64,000 nucleotides of DNA from Durusdinium trenchii (GCA_963970005.1 CAXAMN010023361.1:1465681-1529680), one strand, 5' to 3'. Positions 32,235-43,751 are shown, counted from the first letter of the stretch. Program-made: numbers and translations. The notes: generated by a model not told the origin, from the sequence alone.

Positions 32235-35200
32235 TTCAATGCTGAGCTGAGGACATTCTTCCCGAAGACGTGCCTCAAGCACTGGCACCGTGAGGGCCTG
32301 ATGCCACAAGCTCCGCATTGGTGTCCACTTCGATGTGGCGCCCATCGATGGAGCGGAGCTGTCCAGGGTTTGTTGCACTTGGCAATGAGCTGCTTCTTGT
32401 ATTGCTTTGTCTGTTACCCTGGTGCCTGTTCGGTTTCTGGTGTATGTAGTGCTCCTTGTCACTGTAGATCTTGGCCAGACGTGCTGTTGCATGGGTGTAA
32501 ATGAGCTTGTTGTCCTCATCAACTACCCTCTGCCACTCTGCACGTTTGTGGTCTTGAAATTCTTTGGCGCGCTCCCAGGCAGTCAGTGCTGCATCCCTTT
32601 GGCGCCTGCGTAGCTGCGGCTCGCTGCCTGGAGACCTGGTGTTCCTGGACACATAGAGGACCGTGACTCGGTGGAAATCCTGCTCAGTCACATTTTCCAG
32701 CTGGTCGAGATAGGGTCCTCTGTGTTTTGGTTGTGTCCATGCTTCCCATACAGTGACCAGCTGGACGATGACCCGCACTGCCGTGGTCGTGTGTTTTGCC
32801 AGCGCCACAAGTCCCTCTCTGGCTTTGGTGTGAGGGTGGTTTGACGTGCCTGTTATAGCTCCAAGCCTCTGCAATTGTCCCATGGACATGTTGTGAACGC
32901 AGAGCCCAAATACCCAGAGCTGATCTCGCTGATCATAGCTTGCGACAGCCTGAATCCACGTAGGACTCCAAGCGCAAACGAATCTTGAAGGGAGAGCTCA
33001 TCAATCTTGTCATCGTCTTTCTTGCCTTTCATGGAAGTTGAAGGCGCAGATGAGGGTGAAGCACCAGTGCCAAACGAATGGCGCGAGGAAGTGTCCCGTG
33101 ACCTCCATGAACAAGTGGGTGAAGGCTCACCGACAATAAGTTCTTCTTCTTCCTCCTCATTGGCCTCTTGGCCATTCCACCATGCTTCCCATTGCTCAGC
33201 GGTGTACTCGGGCTCGGCGGGAGACCAAAGTCACGGTCAGCTTCTTGAAGTCCAAGCTTGTCTTCATGAAGGCGAATCAATGCCTCCACAATTGCACCAG
33301 GCCTCCCGAACGAGGAAGTTGTTGATGGACTCCCCGGTGCGACGAGCAAGGCTGAAATACTGTGAACAAATCGCAGCACAGTTGGGAAGAGCTTGGCGAA
33401 CTAAGGGGCTCGTATAGCTGGAGGGTGTGGCATCGAGGGTGAATGCCCACCCTTGGTATTGATGGGGTGCAAGTGGTGTCAGGTCCCTCCAGGCTCCGTG
33501 TCCATGGTACGCATGTTGGATTTGCTTGTGTTCTTGTGGCTCCAAAGTTATCCAACCAGCCGTCCATAGAGGGGTTTCGTCGTCAGTCAGAATGCGCTCC
33601 GCCCATTCAGTGGGCATAGGCTTGTGTTGCTGGGTCTGGTGCCACTTGCACATCCATAGTATGTGCTTTGTTGTTGCCGGAACTTTGCAAATGGGGCAAA
33701 GTTTGGGTTTGCCAGCTTCTTTGAAGTGGATCGCTCCCTGGGTCCAGGTGCGTAGGTGCGGCTTGTGTTCCCCAGGGATGGTGCGAATCACCTGTTTGTA
33801 GGTGTGCCAGTCTAGGCGCTGAGCCGTCGCTTCATGAATCAGTGCTCGCTCTAGCTTCCACCATGAATCTTGAATGCTGATCTCGGTCTCAACTAGAAAC
33901 CTGCCTGCAGGTCGATGCCATCGGTGGAGCTGATTGACTTGCCATTGCCACTCCATCAGGTAGGCTATGGCTGCGGCCATGGGTCCTCGAACTGCTGGAG
34001 CTGGTCATGTACCTCAACCCAGGCTTGCTCGAGGTGGTGGATTTGTTCGGGCCGCCACGTGTGGTAAAGCTGATGCAGTGCTTTGATGTGATGCAAAATG
34101 ACTTGATCGCCAGGGTCAATGTATTTGTTGCTGTGCAAGTCATAAGTGCTGTCAAGCAAGCCGCCTGCATGATGTCCAAGGTGGGTAGCAAGTGCTTGTC
34201 TGAGGGCCGTGCGGTATCGTGGGGCCAGTCCTTGAGCTTCAATGCCCCAGAGTGCTACCGGTTGGACGCCTCCTTTGTGTAGGCGGAGCCTGACTTTCAA
34301 AGCCGGGATCTTCAATTTCTAAGCTTCAATTTCCGCTGCCTTGCCTTCTGAAACCTTTGACGTAGAACCGGGATCCTGCGTCTTCTGGCAGCTTGATGGT
34401 CGATGCCAAGATCTCGCACCACCGTTGAGACCGGTGGTTCATGTTCTTGTAATAGACCTTTGAGAGCCTGCTCAGTCTGCTTGTCTGTAGCTATGAAGGC
34501 TGTTTTCTTGGGGTTGACTTTCAGCCCAAGGCCCGTGAGGCGTTGGTGGAGCTCTCGATAGGCCTTAACTGCTTGCTGAGCCACTTGCAAAGCTGTGGTG
34601 CCTGTGAGGTCGAAGCCAACATCATCAACCCAACTTGACAGATTGGCCTGTGGGCGCTGTTCTTTCCAAGACAGCTTTGGCCAGTAGTGGTGCTTGTGGA
34701 CATCCTGCCGGGACTCCGTGGTCTACGTGAAAGAAAGGTGTCAGCTCTTGCTCGGCCAAGATGGCTTTGGGCCCAGTGTACAGCTGCATGGCCAACTCCA
34801 GCACGAGCGGAGGGTATTGGAGTTTGAGTGCTTCCTCCTGGAGTCTGGTGAGGTTGATGGTGTCATAGAAGGTTGACATATCCATTAACACTGTAATGCC
34901 ATGTTGCTTTCTCGCCTTGGTGACTTCCTGTCGAAGGAGGCGCTCAAGAGCAACATGAAGCACATTGGCTCCCGGCCTGGCTTTGTCGTGGTTCATGTTG
35001 GTTGGCAAGTGCCTTTGGCATTCATCAAGGAGCGGCTTTCGTAGGGGGCGCCATACACGCCACAATGTGGAGGTGAGCGTGATTGGCCTTTCCAGCTTTT
35101 GGTTCTTGGGCAGCATTACGACCATATGCATCTGCAACTGTGTGGGTAGTTCTGCCGTCTGTTCCATAGCTTGAAAGAGCTGCACCAATGGTGTCAATGC

Positions 35201-35245
35201 CAGTGGTGGTACACTCCTGAGCATTTGTGCCGAGACTGCATCAGG
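32235..35245 (-). pseudogene. Copy 2b: RT to mid zinc region, frameshifted, with a gag-fragment insertion
   Basis: RT fingers and palm are in the frame 35224-34625: MHMVVMLPKNQKLERPITL, motif A LMDMSTFYDTI, motif B HGVPAGCPQAPLL. Motif C SWVDDVGFD lies in a shifted frame near 34610. Then come QEHEPPVSTVVRDLGIDHQA, LRLHKGGVQPVALWGIEAQG and the CCHC segment CPICKVPATTKHILWMC (33980-33420). After the insertion the ORF resumes with DQRDQLWVFGLCVHNMSMGQ and VSRNTRSPGSEPQLRRRQRD, and stops matching at LREECPQLSIEEQ next to the 2a junction. At least three frameshifts are present. Confidence 0.75.
32941..33413 (-). mobile_element. 473-bp fragment of a retroelement gag gene inserted in copy 2b
   Basis: It interrupts the codons for the conserved peptide ATPSSY/DQRD of copy 2b. 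The 6-bp sequence ATAGCT is present at both edges (32935-32940 and 33414-33419), and removing one copy plus the insert restores the host frame. Minus-strand frames inside read YFSLARRTGESINNFLVREA, EALIRLHEDKLGLQEADRD, EYTAEQWEAWWNGQEANEEE and DSFALGVLRGFRLSQA. These match by memory a gag region of copia-like dinoflagellate retrotransposons. No LTRs or terminal inverted repeats are seen. One frameshift follows LVREA. Confidence 0.65.
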
Positions 35246-37516
35246 ATGTATGTATGTATGTATGTATGTATGTATGTATTTTTTACTTGTTGTTGGGTGC
35301 GAGGGCCTTTGGCCGGTTCTCTAGGCATGGTGCCTCAGCTGGAGCGTGTGCCGCCGTTCAGTTGGCCTTCTTCCTGTGGTAGTTCAGCTCTGGACTAGAA
35401 GAAGTCCACAGTCATGCCTGCTTCATCCTCTTCTGCCGTTGGCGATGGTTTCTCCGTGCTCCCAGTGTCCGACTTTACCATGGTCTGGTCACCTTGGTGG
35501 TTGGTTGACTCTTCACCATAGCTTTCATCAAGAGCCGTAGGAAAGTGGAGCCTCCTGGGCGTTGGCCTAGCTGTCATGAGTTTGCTCTGGGCTTGTGCTG
35601 TCTAGTTGTTCAGGGCGCTTGCTTGTTTCGTGCTTTTTGAAGAACTCACTGATGGGTGGAGTTCCTTTCTGTCCAGCGCCTTTGCACTGTTTGCCCAAGG
35701 CTTGCGTGGTGATGATCCTTTGTTGGCTGTCGAGGTGCCATTGGATCCCACACTGCAGACAGCTGATTTTGGCCCCTTTCTGCCATAGTGTGTGAGAGGG
35801 ATGGCCTGCGCGTGGTGTCTCGAAGGCCTGGTCCACACATGGGCTTTTGATGAAAGCGCTGAAGGCCGCCTCATTGGTTCTTTTGTGGACGTTGAGGCCA
35901 CACTTGAGGCATTTAAGATAGCCAGTTGTCTCTGCAAGCTGATGTTCTTGTGGTCCTGGCGGGTGGGCTTGTTGTTGGGCCAGGATGTTCCGGATGTGTT
36001 GGGCCCTGGTGACTTTCTTGGGCAGTGGTTCAGCCTGGCTGGAGGGTGCCGTACGGAGGTCCTCAATCTGTACCTGTAACCACTCTTCACGCAGGCGCTC
36101 CTCAAGTACACTGGCTGTGAGTCCTTGGTGCGTGCGGGTTCCACATGCCATGCATTGATAGCCACTTCGGTGCGGCTCCCATCGATGATGAGAGTTGGTC
36201 CATGGCTTTTTGCATTGGTGGATGGGGTCCTTCTTTTGCTGTTTGGTGTGTTTGCCTTGATGTCTTGGTGCCTTGGTATGTATATAGTGCGTCTTGTCCC
36301 CATAGATCTTGGCAAGTCGTTCAGCTGCACGCTTGTAAATGAGTGCATGCTCCTTGTCAAGTGTGGCCTGCCATTCACTGGCTCTTTTATCATGCAGCCC
36401 ATTGGCCCTTTCCCAAGCCACAATGGCAGCATCACGTTGCCTTCGCCTCAATTGTGGTTCACTGCCTGGTGCTTCTGGTGAGCTTGTGTTCCTGCTCACA
36501 TAAAGAACTGTGGCTCGTTGCAGATCTTGTTCTGTGAGATGCTCAAACAAGTCTGCGTATGCCTGCCTGTGGTGCTGTTGTGTCCATGCTTCCCAGACCC
36601 TGGTGAGTTGAACGATGACTCGAACCTGGGTGGTGGTGTGTTTGGCCAGTGCAGCTAGGCCAGCCAGGAGCGCACTGGTTTTGTTTTACACATCCAGATG
36701 ATGTGTTTTGGAGTGGCCGGGACCTGACATACTGGACATGCCTTGGGTTTGCTGGCTTCACGGTGTTGAACTGCACCTTGTACCCATGTGGCCAGATGTT
36801 GGCGCTGTCTGGCGGGCAGCTGCTTGCTGACGGTTCTGTAGGTGTGCCAGTCAAGCCCTGTCAGCAGGTGCTGATGGTTGGGTCTGGACGCAAGTCTGCT
36901 TGTTCTTTGGTCTTTGGCTTCCATGAGCAATGCCTGTTCCAGTTTCCAGGTGTTGGCACCAAGGTATGGTGTTTCTGGTCTGGTCCATTGAAACAGTTCC
37001 TGAACTTGCCACTGCCATTCTAGGAGACAGGCCATGGCTGCGGCCATGGGTCCTTTGACGATGTACCATGGGTGGGCTTTGGCCTGTAGCTGCTGATGGG
37101 TGTGGCTCCATGCTTGCTCGAGATAGCACAAGCTGGTGGAGTGCTCTTATGTGGTGTATGATCACCTGATCAGCCGGGTCAAGATAGCGGTTGCTATGGA
37201 GGTCATAGGTGCTATCAAGTAGTCCCCCCTGCTGGTGGCCCAGTTACTTTGCAAGTGGCTGTTCTGTACCTTGGAGCCAATCCTTGTCCTTCAATTCCCC
37301 ACATGGCTACTGGTTGAATGCCACCTCGATGCAGTCGCAGGCGAATTTCAAGGCTGGGATCTTCAGGTTGCGCAACTTGATTTTGCGCTGCTGGGCTTTC
37401 CTGAAACGTTGTTTCAGCACTGGAATTCGTCGTCTTCGACCTGCTTGGTGGTCTATGCCCAAGTCCCTCATCACCGTGGCAACTGGTGGTTCATCTTCAT
37501 GAAGCTGTTCCTTCAG
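35246..37516 (-). mobile_element. Retrotransposon copy 3, strongly 5'-truncated
   Basis: On the minus strand it starts near 37516 within the region after RT motif C (LKEQLHEDEPPVATVM), directly against a (TACA)n tract. It ends at a stop at 35395 with a 115-bp 3' region and (TACA)n at 35246-35279. The 3' region differs from copies 1 and 2 (GTTGTTGGGTGCGAGGGCC, plus-strand sense), so it is another subfamily. Confidence 0.8.
35395..37516 (-). pseudogene. Copy 3: RT thumb to C-terminal zinc region
   Basis: Frames include RDLGIDHQAGRRRRIPVLKQ near 37450, AHPWYIVKGPMAAAMACLLE and the CCHC segment CPVCQVPATPKHIIWMC (37131-36655). After a frame change comes a 327-codon frame (36550-35567): TVLYVSRNTSSPEAPGSEPQ, YQCMACGTRTHQGLTASVLE, YLKCLKCGLNVHKRTNEAAF, SPCVDQAFETPRAGHPSH and ISCLQCGIQWHLDSQQRI. 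In the third zinc motif the pair reads CVDQ instead of CLDC, losing one cysteine. A segment carried by copies 1 and 2 (AFTLDATP...LWVFGL) appears to be missing near 36660. The end is MTVDFF-stop in a separate frame. Confidence 0.75.
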
Positions 37517-37624
37517 TGTATGTATGTATGTATGTATGTATTAATGTAATGTAATGTAATGTAATATAATGTATGTATGTATGTATGTATGCATGCATGC
37601 ATGCATGTATGTATGTATGTATGT
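37517..37624 (+). repeat. (ATGT)n / (AATGT)n / (ATGC)n tract bounding the retroelement array
   Basis: ATGT units, then AATGT pentamers, ATGT again, ATGC units and ATGT again. It flanks the truncated 5' end of copy 3 and may be the original target microsatellite. Confidence 0.9.
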
Positions 37625-38054
37625 CTAATACACATATACATATTGCTTTGCTGCTTTGCTCATTTGGTTCAGGGCGTTGGCGTCGAGGAGGAGAGCTGCA
37701 CTGGGACTGCTGTCCGCCTTGAGGCTGGGCCGGACCAAAAGCGGAGCGCAACTTACGTCAGCAAGGAGTTGCTCATGCCGGTCCTACGGGGGTCCTCTCT
37801 GGATGTACTACTCTAACATTAAACAGCAATGTACTGGAATGTATGGGTCGGGGAGGCCTTTTTGGATCGTTTGTCGCCCTTGGCAGGTGTTTGCAACCAG
37901 CTGCGTTCGGGTGGGTGACTTTGGCCAGTTGACGGCTGGGCTCCGTCAGTGTGAGCCGTTCTGGTGACGATGCCGTGACCCATGTTCAGCCTGTTTGGAA
38001 TGAAGCCATTGTACAAATTCAGCCCGCAACAAAGGCAGCTGGTAGCTGTGTGGT
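37625..38054. other. No gene recognised
   Basis: Spacer between the retroelement array and the coiled-coil gene; short frames only. Confidence 0.5.
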
Positions 38055-38081
38055 GACTCTCTTCTCAGCTTAAGGGCTCAA
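38055..38081 (+). promoter_or_regulatory. Trans-splice acceptor with possible relict spliced leader
   Basis: The pyrimidine-rich CTCTCTTCTCAG ends at 38068. Six bases on is GGCTCAA (38075-38081), 7 bases shared with the leader 3' end. The ATG of the coiled-coil gene follows at 38109. The match is short, so the relict is a moderate call; the acceptor is stronger. Confidence 0.5.
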
Positions 38082-38108
38082 AACAGTTGCGAAGATTCTT
38101 TCGGGCTC

Positions 38109-40739
38109 ATGGCGAAAAGGTCTGCAGACACAAAGACCTCTCCAAAAGCCAAAGTTACGAAGACTGACCCGAAGGAGAGGCTTGAGCCCCTCTTCCAACT
38201 GGTTGACAAGGCTCAGCTGGGAGACACGTCAAAGTCAATGCTGGTGAGCATGGCTCCACATTGTGTGGGCAACCCAACTCATGAGTTCCAAGTAAAGTTC
38301 AAGGAGATGCTTGACGGGGTGGAGGCCTGAGTAAAGCGAGCACAAGAACTGTGCAGTCCATGTCATAGGCAGGAACCAAAGAGCTAGAATCTAGAACTAG
38401 CATAAACCTACAAGGGGCAAGGATCGTACAGAGGGCACAAAGCAAGAATGACCCAGCCAGTGTCCTATTGATGCGAGCAGACATCCTGAACTAAGGTTGT
38501 GACCAAAGTCGATATGGAGCATGTAGAAGGTGTTGAAAGGGCCCAGGCTAGCCTGACGGAGATTCAAGAACAGCTGGAAGTAGCCCAGAAAGCGGTAGCA
38601 ACTGAAACCGAGGAGGTGACCGCAGCGCGTGCGGTTCGGACCCAAAAAGAAGAAGCTCTGAATGCTGCACGGAAGGAGGTGGCGTCGGCTCATGCCGCGG
38701 TTGCTACCGCCAAAAATAAAGTTGAAAGCATTGAGACCGAGCGCTCCGCCATGGTGGCGGAGAAGGCTGAGTACGAATCACTCCTCGGAGATTGGGCTGT
38801 GCTCAAGGCTGGATACATGTGCCGAAAAGGCTCTTAATGTTGAAAGTCAAATGAAGTCCATCGGTGTCCATCAGTGTTCAAGTGCCTCTGTGATATCTTT
38901 AGGCTGGAACGATCGACGGCAAGAAATGGCGTGAGCGGGCGAAACTCATTGCTTTTTCGCTGAAGATGTTGGAGCCTGTTGGGCTGGATGCCGCCCTTGA
39001 GAGCGCATTGCCAGTGGCATTCAAGACCAAACCATCGGAGCGTGGCAGCTTTGCAGAGAAGGCTGGTGGTCTGCTTGAATTGGGACAGCTTTGAAAAGTC
39101 CTCGCATCCGCGTATGGTTGCTTTTCTGTGGTGTCAATTCTTTTCGCGTGGACTCATGCAAGTATAGCTCGCTGTTTGCATTTATTCGCAGGCCATTGTT
39201 TATGCAGAGGCCAGATGTTCGCTTTGCATATATAAATCGTGTGACTTTACCCCCATTCAAAATTGTTGCTTCCGGCACTGTGCAGGACCTTTTGCACAAG
39301 ACCATTGCAAAACTTGCAGAAAAGCTGAGTGGCTTTGAAGCAGAGGACCGGGAATTCCACACAGTGGCCCATTAGAATAGCCCTATGGCCTCCAAGAGCA
39401 GCAATTTTCAGATGTAGGTATGTCACGGCATGTGCACGCAAAAGATGCTACTCCTACACATCCAGTATCCCCAATGAACCTCGTTCACATGCCAACGTTC
39501 AGGCGGCCGGACGGGCGCAAGTTCTGGTTGATGCAGTCAGTGCTCAACAGGGCGCATGTCAACAAGAGGAACAACGACAGGTGAGTGTTTGGTTAATCCC
39601 CTATGTAACCTCCACATTTGTGCAACAGTTTTGGTGTGTTTGTGTATTTGCCTCCGAAATCAGGCTGAGTTCCTAGCAGCAGATGCAGCGGTGAAAGAGA
39701 AGGACGGGTGAGGAATGAAGTTGCCAGTCCTGAAACTTTGCGACATTTGAGGACACCATTCCAAAAACGAGCAACTGAATTGCTATTTTACTAACTTTAC
39801 TAGCCACCTGAAATTGTTGCATGACACCTGTGCGTGTAGGAGGCCTCATTGAATCATGAAAAGAAAGCGGAGAAGACGCTGGCTCCAAAATTGAACAAAA
39901 GCAAATCCGCCCTGGCGATGGCAGAGGAGAGGCTAGTGCAGGCCATGGGCACCATGGGCTGTGCTCCTGGTGCAGCTTTGAAGCTGCATCATGTCCGGCT
40001 TCAGGTTCGCAGCCTGATTGCGGAGTTCAAGCAGCTCAATGAGGCGCTTTTCTGTGACAGACCTTGGCACAGCAATGCCATCAGAGTTTGTGTCAGCCAG
40101 GCCGCAGCTCCTCTGGAGGGTTGAGAGGACATTTCCTTTGGGCTAATGCCTGTGAGAAGGAGCAGATGAGCCTAAAATGACCGGCGTCAGTTGTTCCTGA
40201 CGGCTAACCTGCTTTTCGTACAGTACTGTGGCGCGATGGCGAGTGCAACAATTTGCCTGCAATAGCAGGCTGTAGCTTAGCTGATGCTTACAGTGCAGCT
40301 TTCAGCTTTAGGGGGGCAGCACAGCACTGTGCCTGTGTTCGTGGGGGGGCCGTGAAACGGAGCGTGTGGCAGATGCAAGCAAGCTTGTGCCACGGTGATG
40401 ATGTGAAAGGGCTGAAGGTGTAGCAATCGCCAACGTCTTGGCCAGGTCGAGACATATTCTCCCCACAAGTTGAGAGCACGTATGAAGCCACCGAATGTGC
40501 GATTCCTATTTCAGTTTGAGTGCTGGTCTTCAAATCATTTTGCGTCAGAAGACCTGCAGCACCAGACCCGATCAGGCACGCTCTGTGAAGTCGTGTCAGG
40601 GCAAGTCCGCCAAGACATGGCCTCAGCATGTGAGTCTCTGAGAGACAGGGCAAGCGTACTTGAATTGCGCCACAGGTCTTGCAACTGGGCCTTTTGGCAT
40701 GCGAGATGCTGTGCACGCAGGAGAGCTTGCAGCGCGTAG
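38109..40739 (+). CDS. Multi-exon coiled-coil protein of unknown function
   Basis: Exon 1 (38109-38324) gives MAKRSADTKTSPKAKVTKTD and FQLVDKAQLGDTSKSMLVSM. A GC-AG intron follows. Exon 2 (38496-38807) is almost entirely helix: ASLTEIQEQLEVAQKAVATE and TERSAMVAEKAEYESLLGDW. A 95-bp GC-AG intron leads to exon 3 (38903-39061): GTIDGKKWRERAKLIAFSLK and LESALPVAFKTKPSERGSFA. Probable later exons are 39286-39363 (DLLHKTIAKLAEKLSGFEAE), 39503-39580 (AAGRAQVLVDAVSAQQ, canonical GTGAGT donor), 39664-about 39703 (AEFLAADAAVKEK), 39840-39983 (EASLNHEKKAEKTL) and about 40561-40739 (HQTRSGTLCEVVSGQVRQDM). Exons 1-3 join in phase 0 and are solid; the later chain is less certain. Heptad-like A/E/K-rich sequence suggests a long coiled coil, perhaps structural. 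I do not recognise the family. Confidence 0.65.
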
Positions 40740-43700
40740 ACGGCTGCTCTCTTGTTGTGGAACCTGCTTCATTTCCATGTTTCACATCTTTTGCATTTGT
40801 TGTCTCATTTGCATTTCATTTTTCTTCTCTTGCTCACTCTCTCTCTCTCTACCTTTTTTTATGCTCGCTTCTTTTATGTTTTTATACTTTCTTTGCGCCA
40901 AATTTTCCTCAAGCCGTTGCCCCTTGGCCCTTTTCCGGGTCCCAGTCTGTTAGTGGAGCGAATTGCCGCCTTTCTTCCTTGCTTTCTTTCTCTTTCTCTC
41001 CCTCCCTCTCCCTCTCTTTCGCTTTTTGGTAGCTGGGTCACGTCGACAAGTCCTCTTCAAGGCTGCGGTTACGGAACGAACAGTTAGTTGATATATGATA
41101 TGTTGATATTGTGTGCCAATGCTGAGTTATGGCAATCAGAAATCTACGCAGCGGCAATCTTTGTGGGGGTCGCAGCACGGAAGTCGTGCGAACCGCTAAG
41201 TTCATTCTATGATGTCAGGACACCGGTTGCAGAGCTTAAGGCTTAGTTTACTTGGCAATGTTCAGAGGTCCTGCGGGCAAAGTTGTCCGGAAAGGTGTCA
41301 ACTGTGCTTTCTGCCCAGGGTTTCGACTTCGTGCTGCCCTGAAGCATGAGAACAAAGAGATCGACTTCTCTTTGTTATTTTGCCTGCTTTTGTTCACACT
41401 TTTGGCCTCACCACGCAGATACCTCAAGGATACCTCGCGGAGCTACTGCAGAACTTGGAGTGCGAGTCTCAGCAGTGCTTGACTGCCAGGGCTGTTTTGG
41501 GCCACTCACTTTAGGTACTTGCCCTTCCAGATCTGACCAATATGGGTGTCAGAGTCCCGGCTTCTTGAAATCTTAGGCCTTAGGCGATTATAGTTATATA
41601 TATATATATAAAATACATATATATATATATAGTTTGTTGCACAAGAAGGTCTGCAAGGTGATGGAAGACAGTTGACAGGCCAGTGGACGGTCTATGATCG
41701 ACCAGCATGGCAGGCACGGCATGAGCTGCGCAACATTTTCGGGTGTTATTGCACGGCCTTATAATCGGGTCTTCTTCTTTACTTTGCTGCCAAAATCTTC
41801 TGAAGACTAGAATGTTCCGGTAATGTTCCAACCTTAAGACTACGACCCTACCCCTACTATCACTAGTGACATGATCGTGCTGCTCCACGGCTCTTTAGTA
41901 CAGGGCAGGTCGGCAGGTCTTGGGTTTCTCAGGCGGTTTGCTCTTCCGACCTGGTCGGCCGAAGGTTTCCGAGGTCTCCGACAAGAGCGTTTGTGTGAGC
42001 TTTCTGTCGCGATGCGTTGGGCAGATTCTCTCACTTGCGACCCTTGTTCCGTTCGAAGGAATGCCACGGAGAACGATTATTTTTTGGAGCTCTGGTTTTT
42101 GATGTCATGTGACTTCAAGCCACGTGCGAAGATACCTGGTGCGTCATCGGGAGATGCTCCGTGTGCGGCCGGTGGACTTGGTGGACTCAGTTCGGAAGAA
42201 GCTAGTGCTGGTGAATGTGTTAGTTTTCGGGTATGTAGAGCTAGGTCGTCGGACCTATCTGGTGCCGGTCCTTTGAACTTGACGTGCCATGACTGGGATG
42301 GGGCCCCCAAAGCTGTCAGTGTTGAGACTCGGATTGTTCTGCTTTGCTTCACGCCATGGCCAGTACGAGACGTCGCCACCACCTGCACCGGAGGTGGGCA
42401 CTTCTGCATTGGTAGGTAGGTTCTTCCAATGTCCGCGAGCCACAGGTTTCAACATCACCGAACAATACACAGCAGCAGGCGAGCGGAGCTCAGCGGAGCT
42501 CAGCGGAGCTCAGCGGACATTTCTTTCAAAGGGACGGCACTGGTGTTGTTGGACTTGAACCCATTGAAAGTCGGTGAAATTTGTACAAATTTGTAGCATT
42601 CTCGTGGGCTAAGGACTGCTGTGAGTGCAGCGCTGGGAAACTGGCAGCTTTCTTTTCCTATCTTGTGGTGTGTTGGAAGCCTTGCATCTTGGCAGCAGTG
42701 GACATCAGTCGTTATGATGCTAGTTGGTGGGTGGGGCAAGGTTTTCACCTGCCAATGACAGATCATTCCACAGGCTGGATTACTTGTTTGGGCAAAGCAT
42801 TTCCTTGCACAGTGCTGGTGGACCAAGTGCAGGCCTTTTGCTGCCTGACAGTGCTTGTACGAGTCTCACCCTTGCTGCAAAAGGGTGAACGCCGTTTTTC
42901 TACTTTGAGACTTTGAGCGTGATAGGGCACATCGCATTTCATTACCGAGTCTGTATTGCTCGGTAGCACTGTTTTTGCACTATGTCACTATGGCTTTGCA
43001 GTGTCACCGGCTCGTGGCAGTGGTAGAAGGTTGTGAAAACAATATGTGAAAGAGTGGCCACTTTGCCACTGCGCCTCCTCAATGGTCGGAGATGCTCGTC
43101 TTCATTGGGAAGTTCTGCACAAAAACCTCTCTCTCTCTCTCTCTCCCTCTTCAGTGTTTGGCAACAATAGCTCTGAGGTGGCGCAGGGATCTCGCAGCTT
43201 TCACTTCTGGAGAAGCTTGACATGCTGTTGCCTTGGAGGCTGGGCATCGCAGAACCAGTGATGCCATGCCCCACTGGTGCCACTGGGTATGATCCTTCCA
43301 GGATGTGTCGCAGAACTGGTGGTGAACATCAGGCCGCCGGTGTTGGTCGCCACCAACATGGTGAAGGCGGCCTCGGCCTCCGCCACGTGAAGCCATTTGT
43401 GAATGTTGGACCTTGGCAGGACAATACCTCAACAAGGAGCTCCAATCACGGTGAATTGGTTCCCTTTTTGCGTCAGTGAAGAGCAAGCCGTTCTGCCAGG
43501 ATGGTTTTGCGGGATGGTGATACACCAGAATCTTTGGCTGCCGCGGGATGTCTTCATTTAAATGCCACTGGGGCAGGCATTGTGCTCTTGCCCGTTGGCA
43601 GTCACAACTTGGAGATGTTATACAATGTTAGACAGTATACACCTTCTTTTCATGGTCGAAACTCATGGAACTGCCTGCAGGCTGCTCAGAATCGGATGTC

Positions 43701-43751
43701 CACGCAATAAAGGACACCAACTGGCTTTAGCCCAACGCCTTAAACCTTGTC
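40740..43751. other. No confident gene; pyrimidine-rich and microsatellite sequence
   Basis: CT-rich runs at 40820-41030, (TA)n at about 41593-41632 and CTCT repeats near 43126-43150. A 182-codon frame at 41871-42419 has no recognisable domain. A 69-codon frame at 43501-43710 (LAAAGCLHLNATGAGIVLLP) could be upstream coding sequence of the next gene. Confidence 0.4.
42481..42518 (+). repeat. 10-bp tandem repeat
   Basis: GAGCTCAGCG-type units repeat about 3.5 times. Each unit contains the palindrome GAGCTC. Confidence 0.85.

Larger units (their letters stand above)
30931..35245 (-). mobile_element. Retrotransposon copy 2, 5'-truncated and chimeric
   Basis: It starts on the minus strand at about 35245 within the RT fingers (PDAVSAQMLRSVPPLALTPL), directly against the (TACA)n tail of copy 3. 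It ends with a stop at 31024, a 3' region and its own (TACA)n at 30931-30957. Its central segment occurs twice, in two subfamily versions joined near 32235. It also carries a 473-bp foreign insertion at 32941-33413. The 3' region shares TCTGCAGATCTCTGGGCCC (plus-strand sense) with copy 1. Confidence 0.8.

Noticed and set aside
33007-33417. Plus-strand 136-codon ORF with an acidic start
   Set aside because: Antisense to the gag fragment inserted in copy 2b; the minus-strand reading has recognisable motifs.
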